A stretch of 34,910 bases of DNA from Candidatus Magasanikiibacteriota bacterium. Lineage in GTDB: Bacteria > Patescibacteriota > Patescibacteriia > Magasanikbacterales > UBA922. The translations under genes were made by a program, and so were the position numbers. The notes beneath the pieces were generated by a model. The model had not been told where the DNA came from. It made no database searches and saw only the letters and a program-made list of their open reading frames with translations. Each line of letters starts with the position of its first letter. The stretch's first letter is position 1. This document shows positions 8,890 to 17,670 of the stretch, piece after piece. The stretch covers positions 1 to 34,910 of the forward strand of contig PBBY01000020.1 of NCBI GenBank assembly GCA_002716765.1. Reading direction: 5' to 3'.

Positions 8890-9891
8890 TTAACCACTAA
8901 TTTGAAACCCTCTGTTGTTGTGGGGTACTAAACCTCTTCTTGCTATATATTCCTCTGAGAGTGCTGTGTTCCAGTCTGTGTAGTGTGCACGACCTTGGAC
9001 CCATTCTCCATCCTGGTCTTCTTCTTCGAAATATGGAGTATCGACTACTGGGAGGTAGTAGGTTGAACCAAACTCATCTACAAGTAAGATTACTAATGAT
9101 TCTTGATTACGGAAGGTGAACGGACTACAGTGATCTGCATTACAAGGAACATTTGAGTTTTCTGTGTCTATTTCAGGGAGATATATATTTATTTGTTTAT
9201 TTTCTTGTACATTTCCATACCTGTCTTCAATATCTGCAAGGAAACTTAGTGTTTGTTCCTCGATATCTCCAGTAATCGTTACTATAACAAAATTTCTATC
9301 GTTGTAAGGTGTCCAGTTTGACCCATAAAAGCGCTCTGAAGTATTTTTTGATTCACTAAACCATCGCCAAGTTCCTCCTGTAGGTCCAATTACTGGTCTT
9401 GTGTTGGATGAGTTGTTTGCCTGACCAATTGAGACATTGTTGTTTGATCTATAATTTGTTTCGTCTGATTCTCTAATTGTGACGATTTTCATTCTTTCTA
9501 TAGCTCTACACCTACTATTTTCACAAATTTTTCCTTCCCCACACTGTTGGCTTTGTGAGCAGTATTTTTGTTCTATCTCCTTACATTGTCTATTTTCACA
9601 AATCTGATTAACTTCACAATCATAGTCATTTGCACAGAATTTTTGTAACTTAGATGGTGTGGTTTGGGTGACTTTTTTTATAGGTTGTTTTTTTGTGTTC
9701 ATTACTTTTTTACCTTTTTGTTTTTTTGGGTATATTTTTTTTGTTTCTACCGTCTCTTTGTTGGTGTAGTCCTTATCTTTTTCTGAAAGTGGAATTGAAG
9801 CAAATGCAAGACTGCTAGCGGCAAGAAGAGCTGCAGTTGCCAAAGCCAGTTTGGTGCTGGTTACACTTTTTGTTTTTGTTTTTGGAGGCAT
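8890..9891 (-). CDS. Cys-rich secreted/anchored protein 3 with two C-x-ICEN-x-C repeats
   Basis: MPPKTKTKSVTSTKLALATAALLAASSLAF; repeats FCANDYDCEVNQICENRQCKEIE and YCSQSQQCGEGKICENSRCRAIE; distinct C-terminal domain. Confidence 0.75.
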   Translation of the reverse strand: MPPKTKTKSVTSTKLALATAALLAASSLAFASIPLSEKDKDYTNKETVETKKIYPKKQKGKKVMNTKKQPIKKVTQTTPSKLQKFCANDYDCEVNQICENRQCKEIEQKYCSQSQQCGEGKICENSRCRAIERMKIVTIRESDETNYRSNNNVSIGQANNSSNTRPVIGPTGGTWRWFSESKNTSERFYGSNWTPYNDRNFVIVTITGDIEEQTLSFLADIEDRYGNVQENKQINIYLPEIDTENSNVPCNADHCSPFTFRNQESLVILLVDEFGSTYYLPVVDTPYFEEEDQDGEWVQGRAHYTDWNTALSEEYIARRGLVPHNNRGFQISG

Positions 9892-9977
9892 AGAATTATA
9901 TTAATAATATAAAAGAAGTTAATTACCGTTATAGTATACCATATTTTTAAATGTGATGGAAAAAGAGGTTGTTATTC

Positions 9978-11138
9978 TTATTTTACACATTCCCATGCTT
10001 TTGTTTTTTTATTTAATTGCGGTACTTTATCGCCGCCACAAAAAAATTCACATGGTGCGCCCGTGCAAGTGCGAATTAAGTGCCATTCTTCTTCTGCCCA
10101 ACCGCTGGCTGGTGCTTTTTCTGATCCAGGACATTTAATACCATTGTTATCGCGAAGCGCGGTACCAAGACACATAATTTGTTTGCAATAAAAGGTACCG
10201 TCGTTGTGTTCTTTTATTCGGTATCCTGGGTCCGTGCAGGTACATGCTGTACCACGCGTATTTGGGCTCGCGCCCTCTGGACAAGAAATAGCACAAGCGG
10301 TATTGTCTTCGTTTGGTGTGTAATTTGTTGGACAGGAAATAATGCAGCTATTGCCAGAACTGTCGGCTTCTTCTCCTTTTTTGCACTGTACTACACATTG
10401 ATTCCTTTTTTCATTAAATACATATCCAGAAATACAGTCACATCTATTTTTGTCTTCATTTGCTATTTCGTTTTCTTTGCAAACAATTTCGCAAGCATTA
10501 TGATTTTGCGAAAATATAAAGTTTGGCGCACATTGGCAGGCTATTTCTGATGGAGTAGGTGTTTGTCCAGTGGGGCAAGTTTCGACACATGTGGTTTTTT
10601 CTGCATTTGGTACTGTATTCCCTAAGCATGGTTCGCAATATGTTTCTGTGTGTAATCCACCAGAGATGGTGCTAAATGTACTACTTTTTACCACTGACCC
10701 TTCTGGACACGTAAGTGCGCAGAGGAGGTCGGAAGAAGGTTCTGGGCATTGTGCATAATAAAGAAACGGTGCATCTTGTGTTTGTACCGCACCAGCCAGT
10801 GCTAGATTTTCTGTTGAGCATCGTACAAATCCTTCTGTTTCGTCCGGGGTTTGTAAGGTGTTGCATTGTTTTGCAACGGTGCAGTGTTCTGCTTTTTTCG
10901 TTTGTGAGCAGGCGGTAGAGTGCTGGATACGTGTGTTTCCTGATATATTTTCGCCAAATCCAGGGCAACGTGAATAACCTGGCGAAATAATTCCAGTACA
11001 GGTAAAAGCTGTCTGCTTTGGTATTGCCACAAACGCAAGGCCACCAGCAATAAGTAGGGCGGTAATTCCAAGGGCGATTTTTGTATTTGTTTTAGACGTG
11101 CTTACCGAGCGTGTTGCAGTATATTTACGATCTGTCAT
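9978..11138 (-). CDS. Cys-rich secreted/anchored protein 4 with EGF/GCC2_GCC3-like repeats
   Basis: Likely start MTDRKY at 11138; SKTNTKIALGITALLIAGGLAF anchor; many C..G..PN....T.C.C repeats (CLGNTVPNAEKTTC, CPTNYTPNEDNTAC, CPEGASPNTRGTACTC). Confidence 0.78.
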   Translation of the reverse strand: MTDRKYTATRSVSTSKTNTKIALGITALLIAGGLAFVAIPKQTAFTCTGIISPGYSRCPGFGENISGNTRIQHSTACSQTKKAEHCTVAKQCNTLQTPDETEGFVRCSTENLALAGAVQTQDAPFLYYAQCPEPSSDLLCALTCPEGSVVKSSTFSTISGGLHTETYCEPCLGNTVPNAEKTTCVETCPTGQTPTPSEIACQCAPNFIFSQNHNACEIVCKENEIANEDKNRCDCISGYVFNEKRNQCVVQCKKGEEADSSGNSCIISCPTNYTPNEDNTACAISCPEGASPNTRGTACTCTDPGYRIKEHNDGTFYCKQIMCLGTALRDNNGIKCPGSEKAPASGWAEEEWHLIRTCTGAPCEFFCGGDKVPQLNKKTKAWECVK

Positions 11139-11193
11139 ATATACCAGTGTTATTGGTATAGTATACACTATTTTTTACTTTTATGGTAGCAGT

Positions 11194-13026
11194 CTATGCG
11201 GTAACAAATTGATTATTGTTTGCTGAAGTGTTTTCGGTAAACTCTAAAATTTTTCCCAAAAATAATGCACCATATTGTTCAAACTTTTTGTGACCAATGC
11301 CACTTACTTGCATCATCTCTTCTTCGGACGTTGGTTGCGCTTCTGCTAATTCTTTTAATGTTGCGTCGTGAAAAATAATATAGGCTGGTTTTTGTTCTTC
11401 TGTTGCAATGTCTTTTCTGAGTTTTCTTAATGCTTCAAATAGTGGTACGGCTTCTTGACGTACAATAGTGGTTCGTTGTTTTGCCACTTCTCTTTCTTTT
11501 ATTTTTTGTGCAATATCTGAGACATGAACCAATGAAATCGATTGTTTTTTTAAGAGTAGTTGTTTTCCTTGTGGTGTTATATATAGAGTTCTTCCTTTTT
11601 CGTATGCAATATCTATAAATCCAAGATGGAGCATTTGTAATATATATTGTTGCCAATCTGGCGGGGAAATGTCTTTTCCTGCGCCATATGTTTTTATTGT
11701 GTGGTATCCTTTTGCAATAATATCTTGCCGCGTCGAGCCTCGGAGTACGTCTATAAGTGTATTGGTTCCAACATATTCTTTGAGTCGAAAAAGTGCACTA
11801 AGTGCTTTTTGTACAATAATAGTACCATCAAATACTTTTGGTGGATTTTTACACACATCACAATTGTTACAATTTTTTGCGAGTGTTTCGTTAAAATAAT
11901 GAAGGAGTATTCTTCTTCTACATGTAAAGGCATCAGCATATTGTTGCATGCGATCTAGTTTTGCTTTTTGGACGTCTTTTTGTCCACTTTGCTCTACAAT
12001 TTCTCGCAATAATATAATATCTGAAAAACTATAAAATAATACCGCTTGACTTGGTAGACCATCTCTTCCAGCGCGGCCAATTTCCTGATAATACCCTTCT
12101 ATGTTTTTGGGTGTATTATAATGAATAACCCAGCGGACATTGGATTTGTCTATTCCCATACCAAATGCAATCGTGGCACAGACTATATCTATGTGACCAT
12201 GAATAAATGCATGTTGTCTTTTATTTCGTTCTTCTGATTCTATGCCTGCATGATAAGCAATTGCACGAAGACCAGCTTTTTGGAGTTTTTCTGCTGTTTT
12301 CTCTGTGGATTTTCTACTTAAACAATATACAATACCAGATTGCCCAGATCGTTCTTTTGCAAAGTGTTCTATGGTGCGCATTTTATTTTTCCCTGGCATA
12401 ACAGTAAGAGAAATGTTTGGTCTGTCAAAAGACGTAATAAAAATACGAGGATTACGTAAGGCAAGTTGGGATATGATATCTTTTCTGGTTAATCTGTCGG
12501 CTGTTGCGGTAAGAGCAATGCAGGGGATATTTGGGTATTGATCTTTTATTTGAGCTAATTGTGTGTATTCCGGCCGAAAATCATGCCCCCAAGAAGAAAT
12601 ACAATGTGCTTCGTCTATGGCAAATAAACACACGTGAACGCGGTCTAAAAAGTACAGAAAATTTTGTGAAACCAGTCTTTCTGGAGAAACATAGAGTAGG
12701 TCAATTTCTCCTTTTATGGCTTTGCTTTCTACCACATCTTGTTCTTCTGTGGTTAGTGAACTATTTAAATAGGCGGCGCGAACCCCGTTTGCCAAAAGCC
12801 CATCAACCTGATCTTTCATTAAAGAAATAAGAGGGGAAACCACCACACAAACACCTTCCATAAGCAAGGCTGGTATTTGAAAACACAAAGATTTTCCACC
12901 CCCGGTGGGCATAAGAGTTAATACATCTTGTTTTTGTAATACGGCATCAATAATTTCTTTTTGTGCCGGTCGGAAAGAGTCGTAACCAAAGTAATGCTGT
13001 AGTACGGTTTTGGGTGTCTGCTTCAT
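11194..13026 (-). CDS. recQ: ATP-dependent DNA helicase RecQ
   Basis: MPTGGGKSLCFQIPAL, AIDEAHCISSWGHDFRPEY, QEIGRAGRDGLPS, Zn cysteines CRRRILLHYFNE..CNNCDVC, C-terminal HRDC-like domain. Confidence 0.95.
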   Translation of the reverse strand: MKQTPKTVLQHYFGYDSFRPAQKEIIDAVLQKQDVLTLMPTGGGKSLCFQIPALLMEGVCVVVSPLISLMKDQVDGLLANGVRAAYLNSSLTTEEQDVVESKAIKGEIDLLYVSPERLVSQNFLYFLDRVHVCLFAIDEAHCISSWGHDFRPEYTQLAQIKDQYPNIPCIALTATADRLTRKDIISQLALRNPRIFITSFDRPNISLTVMPGKNKMRTIEHFAKERSGQSGIVYCLSRKSTEKTAEKLQKAGLRAIAYHAGIESEERNKRQHAFIHGHIDIVCATIAFGMGIDKSNVRWVIHYNTPKNIEGYYQEIGRAGRDGLPSQAVLFYSFSDIILLREIVEQSGQKDVQKAKLDRMQQYADAFTCRRRILLHYFNETLAKNCNNCDVCKNPPKVFDGTIIVQKALSALFRLKEYVGTNTLIDVLRGSTRQDIIAKGYHTIKTYGAGKDISPPDWQQYILQMLHLGFIDIAYEKGRTLYITPQGKQLLLKKQSISLVHVSDIAQKIKEREVAKQRTTIVRQEAVPLFEALRKLRKDIATEEQKPAYIIFHDATLKELAEAQPTSEEEMMQVSGIGHKKFEQYGALFLGKILEFTENTSANNNQFVTA

Positions 13027-13148
13027 GATTTTCGTAAAAAAATAAACGATTTTATTGTCGTTTTCTTATTATATCATTTTTTATTTTCTCGCTTTTTATT
13101 TATGTGTATAGGGTGTGAACAAGTCAATTTTTTGGCTAAAAACAACAC

Positions 13149-13178
13149 TTGACAATAGAACGATCGTTCTATTATACT
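13149..13178 (+). promoter_or_regulatory. lexA promoter (TTGACA-N18-TATACT) overlapped by a palindromic SOS-box-like operator
   Basis: Operator AATAGAACGATCGTTCTATT at 13154-13173 is a perfect 20-bp palindrome with GAAC-N4-GTTC core, lying between the -35 (13149-13154) and -10 (13173-13178). Confidence 0.85.
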
Positions 13179-13186
13179 TATATCAT

Positions 13187-13753
13187 ATGAATCAAGAATA
13201 TTATAAAAAAATTATTTCATTTTTTAGACATAATAAGCGTATGCCAAGTTATGCAGAAATTATGGAGATTACTGGACTCAAATCCAAAAGTTCTGTGTAT
13301 TATGCGGTGCAGCAGTGTATAGAAAAAGGATTTCTCGCAAAAGATAACAAAGGCAAACTTATTCCAAAAAAACTTTCAGAAGGTATTCGTGTATTAGGGA
13401 GTGTTGCTGCTGGGTTTCCCGGAACAGAAGAACAAGAAGAGTCAGAAACAATGACACTAGACGATATGCTTATTACCAACAAAGACGCCTCATTCCTTTT
13501 AAAAGTAAAAGGAGATTCCATGAAAGGAGAAGGAATAAATGCGGGGGACTTAGTCTTAGTGGAAAGAACAAATAATATTTCCCCAGGAGACATTGTGGTA
13601 GCCTCGGTCGACGGAGAATGGACGGTTAAATTTCTACGAAAAAAAAGAGGTGTAGTATTTTTAGAAGCAGCAAATCCAAATTATCCACCCATTTACCCGG
13701 ATCAAGAACTTCAGATTCCTTTTGTGGTGCGCGCGGTAATAAGACAATATTAA
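13187..13753 (+). CDS. lexA: LexA-type SOS repressor (HTH plus S24 peptidase)
   Basis: ATG at 13187 (MNQEYYKKIISFF); winged-HTH-like N-terminus; AAG cleavage site (SVAAGFPG), GDSMKGEGI Ser region and VKFLRKK Lys region. Track start at 13115 lies upstream of the promoter. Confidence 0.9.
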   Translation: MNQEYYKKIISFFRHNKRMPSYAEIMEITGLKSKSSVYYAVQQCIEKGFLAKDNKGKLIPKKLSEGIRVLGSVAAGFPGTEEQEESETMTLDDMLITNKDASFLLKVKGDSMKGEGINAGDLVLVERTNNISPGDIVVASVDGEWTVKFLRKKRGVVFLEAANPNYPPIYPDQELQIPFVVRAVIRQY

Positions 13754-13766
13754 TATAATACTTTCT

Positions 13767-15071
13767 ATGATACTTTCTCCAAACACATTCCCACAAGCCA
13801 TTCTTCATGTAGACGCCGATTGCTTTTTTGCATCATGCGAGGTGGCAAAAAACCCAGCACTTCGTGGTAAACCGGTGGTGGTTGGTAAAAATCGTGGTAT
13901 AGCGGTTGCCATGACATACGAAGCAAAGGAGCGTGGTGTTACCAGAGGTATGTCAATAGCACGTGTTAAAACTGTTTGTCCGGATGCTGTTATTTTAGAT
14001 GCTGATTATGAATTATACGCTGGCTTTTCTACAAGAATTATTTCTATTATAAAAAAGTATACACCAATTGTGGAAGCATACAGTATAGATGAATGTTTTG
14101 CCGATCTTACCGGATTGCGTAGACCATTAAAAATGTCGTATAAAAAAATGGCACAAAAAATAAAACAAGACTTAGAATCAGCTTTAGGTATTACATTTTC
14201 TGTGGGTTTGGCTCCAACAAAAGTATTGGCAAAAGTTGCTTCAAAATGGAAAAAACCGGCTGGTTTAACTATTATTCCAGCAAATGAGGCGCATACATAT
14301 TTGGCACAATTGGCGGTAGGAGATGTTTGGCATATTGGTCCACAAACTGCATCTTTTTTAAAAAAACTTGGTGTACACACTGCGCTTGCATTTGCTGCAA
14401 AAGAAGTGCAGTGGGTAAAAAACTATTTTACCAAATCTCAGTTTGGTATTTGGCAAGAATTGCGCGGTATAGTCGTATACGAAGTTCAGGCAGGAGAACC
14501 ATCCGTCCCGGCATCTATTAGTAAAACTAAAACATTTACACCTGTTTCCACAGAAAAAGTATTTGTTTTTGCCCAACTATCCAAAAACATAGAACAGGCT
14601 TGCGCAAAAGCCCGAAGACATGGTTTGGTAACAAAACATATCGGTATATTTCTAAAAACACAGGAATTTCGTTATTATGCATATACTATAGAATTGTCGC
14701 GCGCAAGTGCGTTGCCGTACGATATTATTCCACTGGTCAAAAAAGCATTCGATGGTATTATTCTTCCAGGAACAGTATACAGAGCAACAGGAGTGGTATT
14801 AAAACAATTACATGCAAATAGCAATAAACAACTTGATTTATTTCAACCGAATATTCGCATTCAACAAATAGAAACCATGTATGAGTCTGTAGATAATTTA
14901 GCAAAAAAATATGGAAATCATGCAGTTTTTTTGGGATCAAGTTTTAACGCAATTACAAAACAGACACAAGATCCGGTTCATGAAAATAGTACGAAAAGAA
15001 AAAATACATTCCTAAAACGTTTAGAAAATGGCAAACGCTTTTCTGTCCCAGTTTTAGGAACTGCAACCTAA
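13767..15071 (+). CDS. dinB: Y-family DNA polymerase (DinB/UmuC-like)
   Basis: HVDADCFFASCEV, YSIDECFADLTGL, SVGLAPTKVLAKVASKWKKPAG; 13 nt downstream of lexA. Confidence 0.9.
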   Translation: MILSPNTFPQAILHVDADCFFASCEVAKNPALRGKPVVVGKNRGIAVAMTYEAKERGVTRGMSIARVKTVCPDAVILDADYELYAGFSTRIISIIKKYTPIVEAYSIDECFADLTGLRRPLKMSYKKMAQKIKQDLESALGITFSVGLAPTKVLAKVASKWKKPAGLTIIPANEAHTYLAQLAVGDVWHIGPQTASFLKKLGVHTALAFAAKEVQWVKNYFTKSQFGIWQELRGIVVYEVQAGEPSVPASISKTKTFTPVSTEKVFVFAQLSKNIEQACAKARRHGLVTKHIGIFLKTQEFRYYAYTIELSRASALPYDIIPLVKKAFDGIILPGTVYRATGVVLKQLHANSNKQLDLFQPNIRIQQIETMYESVDNLAKKYGNHAVFLGSSFNAITKQTQDPVHENSTKRKNTFLKRLENGKRFSVPVLGTAT

Positions 15072-15090
15072 CCTATGTTAGCTTGTGTAA

Positions 15091-15123
15091 AAAACAAAAC
15101 CACCAAATAGGTGGCTTTGTTTT
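15091..15123. terminator. Bidirectional intrinsic terminator downstream of dinB
   Basis: AAAACAAAACCACC-aaata-GGTGGCTTTGTTTT, 14-bp stem with one mismatch. Confidence 0.85.
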
Positions 15124-15128
15124 AGGTA

Positions 15129-15290
15129 TTATTTCAGTGTATTTTTGTGCTGTCCGGTAATGGGCGAGCCAGTGTCTTTATCTCTTTTTGGAAGTATATC
15201 TTCTGCATTTTCGGTAAGTCCGTCGGCATCATGTTGGCAACATGAGTCAAAAACTGCCTCATAAAATACTTTGTTTTTTTTGTTAGACAT
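15129..15290 (-). CDS. 53-aa small protein with Cys-Cys motif, not in the supplied ORF track
   Basis: AGGAGGT RBS then ATG at 15290: MSNKKNKVFYEAVFDSCCQHDADGLTENAEDILPKRDKDTGSPITGQHKNTLK*; directly downstream of the VKOR gene. Track ORF 15134-15331 is a different, spurious frame. Confidence 0.75.
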   Translation of the reverse strand: MSNKKNKVFYEAVFDSCCQHDADGLTENAEDILPKRDKDTGSPITGQHKNTLK

Positions 15291-15308
15291 AATACCTCCT
15301 TTTTATGA

Positions 15309-15722
15309 TTAGAGAAGTAAAAATACCGCAATGCATAATGCTATATTAAGGATACTGCTAATAATACACCACGTACACACTTTCTTTAATATACCAAACT
15401 GCACATACAAAAGATATATACTAAACAGTGTTGCGACAGCTACTGTAATACGTAGGAATAAAAGAATGGATTCGGAAAGGTGTATGTATGTTGGATTACC
15501 CAGTAAATATGTGCAAAAAAATACAGTTATATAAAAGAGCGTGCCAAGATATTCATTTTGTATACCAAAGATTGTGTTATATTTTGATGCAGTTACAGCA
15601 TCACATGAGCCACGAAGCGGGCAGGTCATTGGTTTGTTGTGTGTGTTAAGTTGATAGTGTTGCCAAATAAGGTATAACACGTTACACATTCCTAATATGT
15701 CCAAAATATAGATAGTAGTCAT
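15309..15722 (-). CDS. Vitamin K epoxide reductase (VKOR) family protein, stand-alone
   Basis: CPLRGSCDAVTASKYNTIFGIQNEYLG loop cysteines, CTWC redox motif, multiple TM helices. Confidence 0.88.
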   Translation of the reverse strand: MTTIYILDILGMCNVLYLIWQHYQLNTHNKPMTCPLRGSCDAVTASKYNTIFGIQNEYLGTLFYITVFFCTYLLGNPTYIHLSESILLFLRITVAVATLFSIYLLYVQFGILKKVCTWCIISSILNIALCIAVFLLL

Positions 15723-15731
15723 AGTGTGTAT

Positions 15732-17162
15732 TTATGACAAAAGACTTTCTTTGTTTACGCAAATGGTATGGTTCCAGTCTATCTCATTATACGAGCGAAG
15801 GAGGGTGTTAAGGTATTTCCTAAGTTCAGTATACCGTACTTGTGTTTTCCCTTCAAATTTAATCGTTATATACGGGCCATTTTGAGAATAGCGAATAACA
15901 AACATGGCATCTGGTAGCTCGAGACGAATGCCATCTCCAGCACGTTCATCATCTATAATCTCTGCATTTGGGTAGTCTGATTCAAGAACTGGTTTTATTT
16001 TTCCAATAAGTGCTACTTTTTTATCTTCTGAGCAGTACAGCTTTATTTCTGGACTAGAAATATATTGTGGTAATGCACTAATTTCTTCACTAAGAGTTTT
16101 TCCTGTTTTTGATAAGTAGTTTAAAAGGCGGAGTGTGGCGTAACACCCGTCATCGTGGTTATAAAAATCTTTTGAAAAGAAAAAGTGACCAGATAGTTCT
16201 CCAATAAAAGGTGCACCAACGTCTTGGTTCTTTTTCTTTAAAAACCCATGACCAGTTCTCCACATAAAAGGTTCTCCACCTTCAGCAACAATAGTGTCTG
16301 ATACTAATTTAGAACATAGTGTGTTATACATGATTGATGATCTGGGGTAGGTGTGTAGAATATCCTTGGCAAATAGTGCGACTAATACATCATTCCAAAT
16401 AATTTGCCCAGTTTCGTCAACAATCCCTATTCTATCTCCATCTGCATCATAAGAAAACCCAATGTCTGCTTTGTGTTCCACAACACCTTCAGCCAATCGT
16501 TTTGCTACAACCTCTTCGGTTGGATCAGCTACACCAAGTGGAAACTTTCCACTTACTTCACAGTTTTGTTCTATAACGGTACACCCAGCTTGGCGTAAAA
16601 GGTTTGGAACAATGGCTCCTGCGGTAGTGCAGCTGGGGTCAATCACCACCTTAAACGGCTTTGAGACTGTGCACTTTTTAATAAGATCGGTAAAATATGC
16701 TGCTGTAATGTCCACTTCTTTTCCTGTGCCATGAGTTTCTGTTAGAGTGTAGTCTTCTTTTTCTACTATATCTGCCATATCTTGAAGCTCTTTTGCAATC
16801 ATGGATTCAGAAAAGTCGCTGGCAAGTTTGATACCATTAAATTCTTTTGGATTATGTGATGCGGTAATCATTGCAGCACCTTTGGTATTGAAGTGGTATT
16901 GTGCCCAATACACTCGCCCAACCAATACCATGCCAATATCTACTGTGTTGAGCCCTGTTTCATGAATACCGCGAATAAATGCCGCTTTATATATATCGCT
17001 GGTTTCTCTGCAGTCGGCTCCAACAACTACTACCTTAGTTCCAGATTTGCTCATAATTGTACCATAGGCTCGCCCAAGGTGAGTATATAAATCTTCTGAT
17101 AAATCTTCCCCAACTATTCCACGAATATCGTAGCCGCGAATAATGTGTCTATTTAGTTCCAT
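15732..17162 (-). CDS. Phosphomannomutase/phosphoglucomutase
   Basis: RGYDIRGIVGEDL, TASHNPKEFNGIKL phosphoserine loop, DADGDRIGIVDE metal loop, GELSGHFFF. Confidence 0.95.
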   Translation of the reverse strand: MELNRHIIRGYDIRGIVGEDLSEDLYTHLGRAYGTIMSKSGTKVVVVGADCRETSDIYKAAFIRGIHETGLNTVDIGMVLVGRVYWAQYHFNTKGAAMITASHNPKEFNGIKLASDFSESMIAKELQDMADIVEKEDYTLTETHGTGKEVDITAAYFTDLIKKCTVSKPFKVVIDPSCTTAGAIVPNLLRQAGCTVIEQNCEVSGKFPLGVADPTEEVVAKRLAEGVVEHKADIGFSYDADGDRIGIVDETGQIIWNDVLVALFAKDILHTYPRSSIMYNTLCSKLVSDTIVAEGGEPFMWRTGHGFLKKKNQDVGAPFIGELSGHFFFSKDFYNHDDGCYATLRLLNYLSKTGKTLSEEISALPQYISSPEIKLYCSEDKKVALIGKIKPVLESDYPNAEIIDDERAGDGIRLELPDAMFVIRYSQNGPYITIKFEGKTQVRYTELRKYLNTLLRSYNEIDWNHTICVNKESLLS

Positions 17163-17537
17163 ATGAGTATGCTAATACAATAAATAAGATATTTCTATTG
17201 TATATGGAATTATAGAAAAATGAAAGGGTGTAAGTCTGTTACTTGACCTTTTTTCTTATTTTTGTTAGGCTAGATATGTTCGGTTTTTCTTTTTTATGCG
17301 TTACAGTAAAGAATGTGCTATATGGTAGATGAACAAAACATTTTAACCCGAGAGTCGGAGCCAAAAAAGTGCATCGTTGTTTCTATTGGTGAGATGACTA
17401 TACGCATGAAAGGGTATTATTTTTTGGATAATAAGATTTCTGTGTTGAAACCGTGTTTAGAAGAGTGTTTTGAGAGTGTACTTGAGCAATTCTGCTCTTT
17501 TTTTAGTCTTATTGAGTATTGTGTGGTTTTATCAAAG

Positions 17538-17670
17538 ACAGATAACGGATCCCAAGATCTGTCTTCAACGTGTGCTGGTCTATATGTTTGCCACAGAAGA
17601 GTTAAATTGCTTTTTCAGGAGTGTTTGGGTGGCAAAAGATTTGCACCGAGCCATGTAGGTTCGGTTTTTT
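17538..17670 (+). terminator. Leader hairpin followed by an intrinsic terminator (17645-17670) ahead of the glycan operon
   Basis: AAGACAGAT...ATCTGTCTT stem, then ACCGAGCC-atgta-GGTTCGGT followed by TTTTTT. Confidence 0.7.

Noticed and set aside
9953-11071. Several ORFs on both strands (9953-10138, 10179-10550, 10570-10758, 10681-10968, 10715-10918, 10802-11071)
   Set aside because: All overlap Cys-rich gene 4; the Cys-repeat frame is clearly the coding one
15134-15331. 65-aa minus-strand ORF in the track
   Set aside because: Alternative frame of the RBS-preceded 53-aa ORF at 15129-15290 and overlaps the VKOR 3' end
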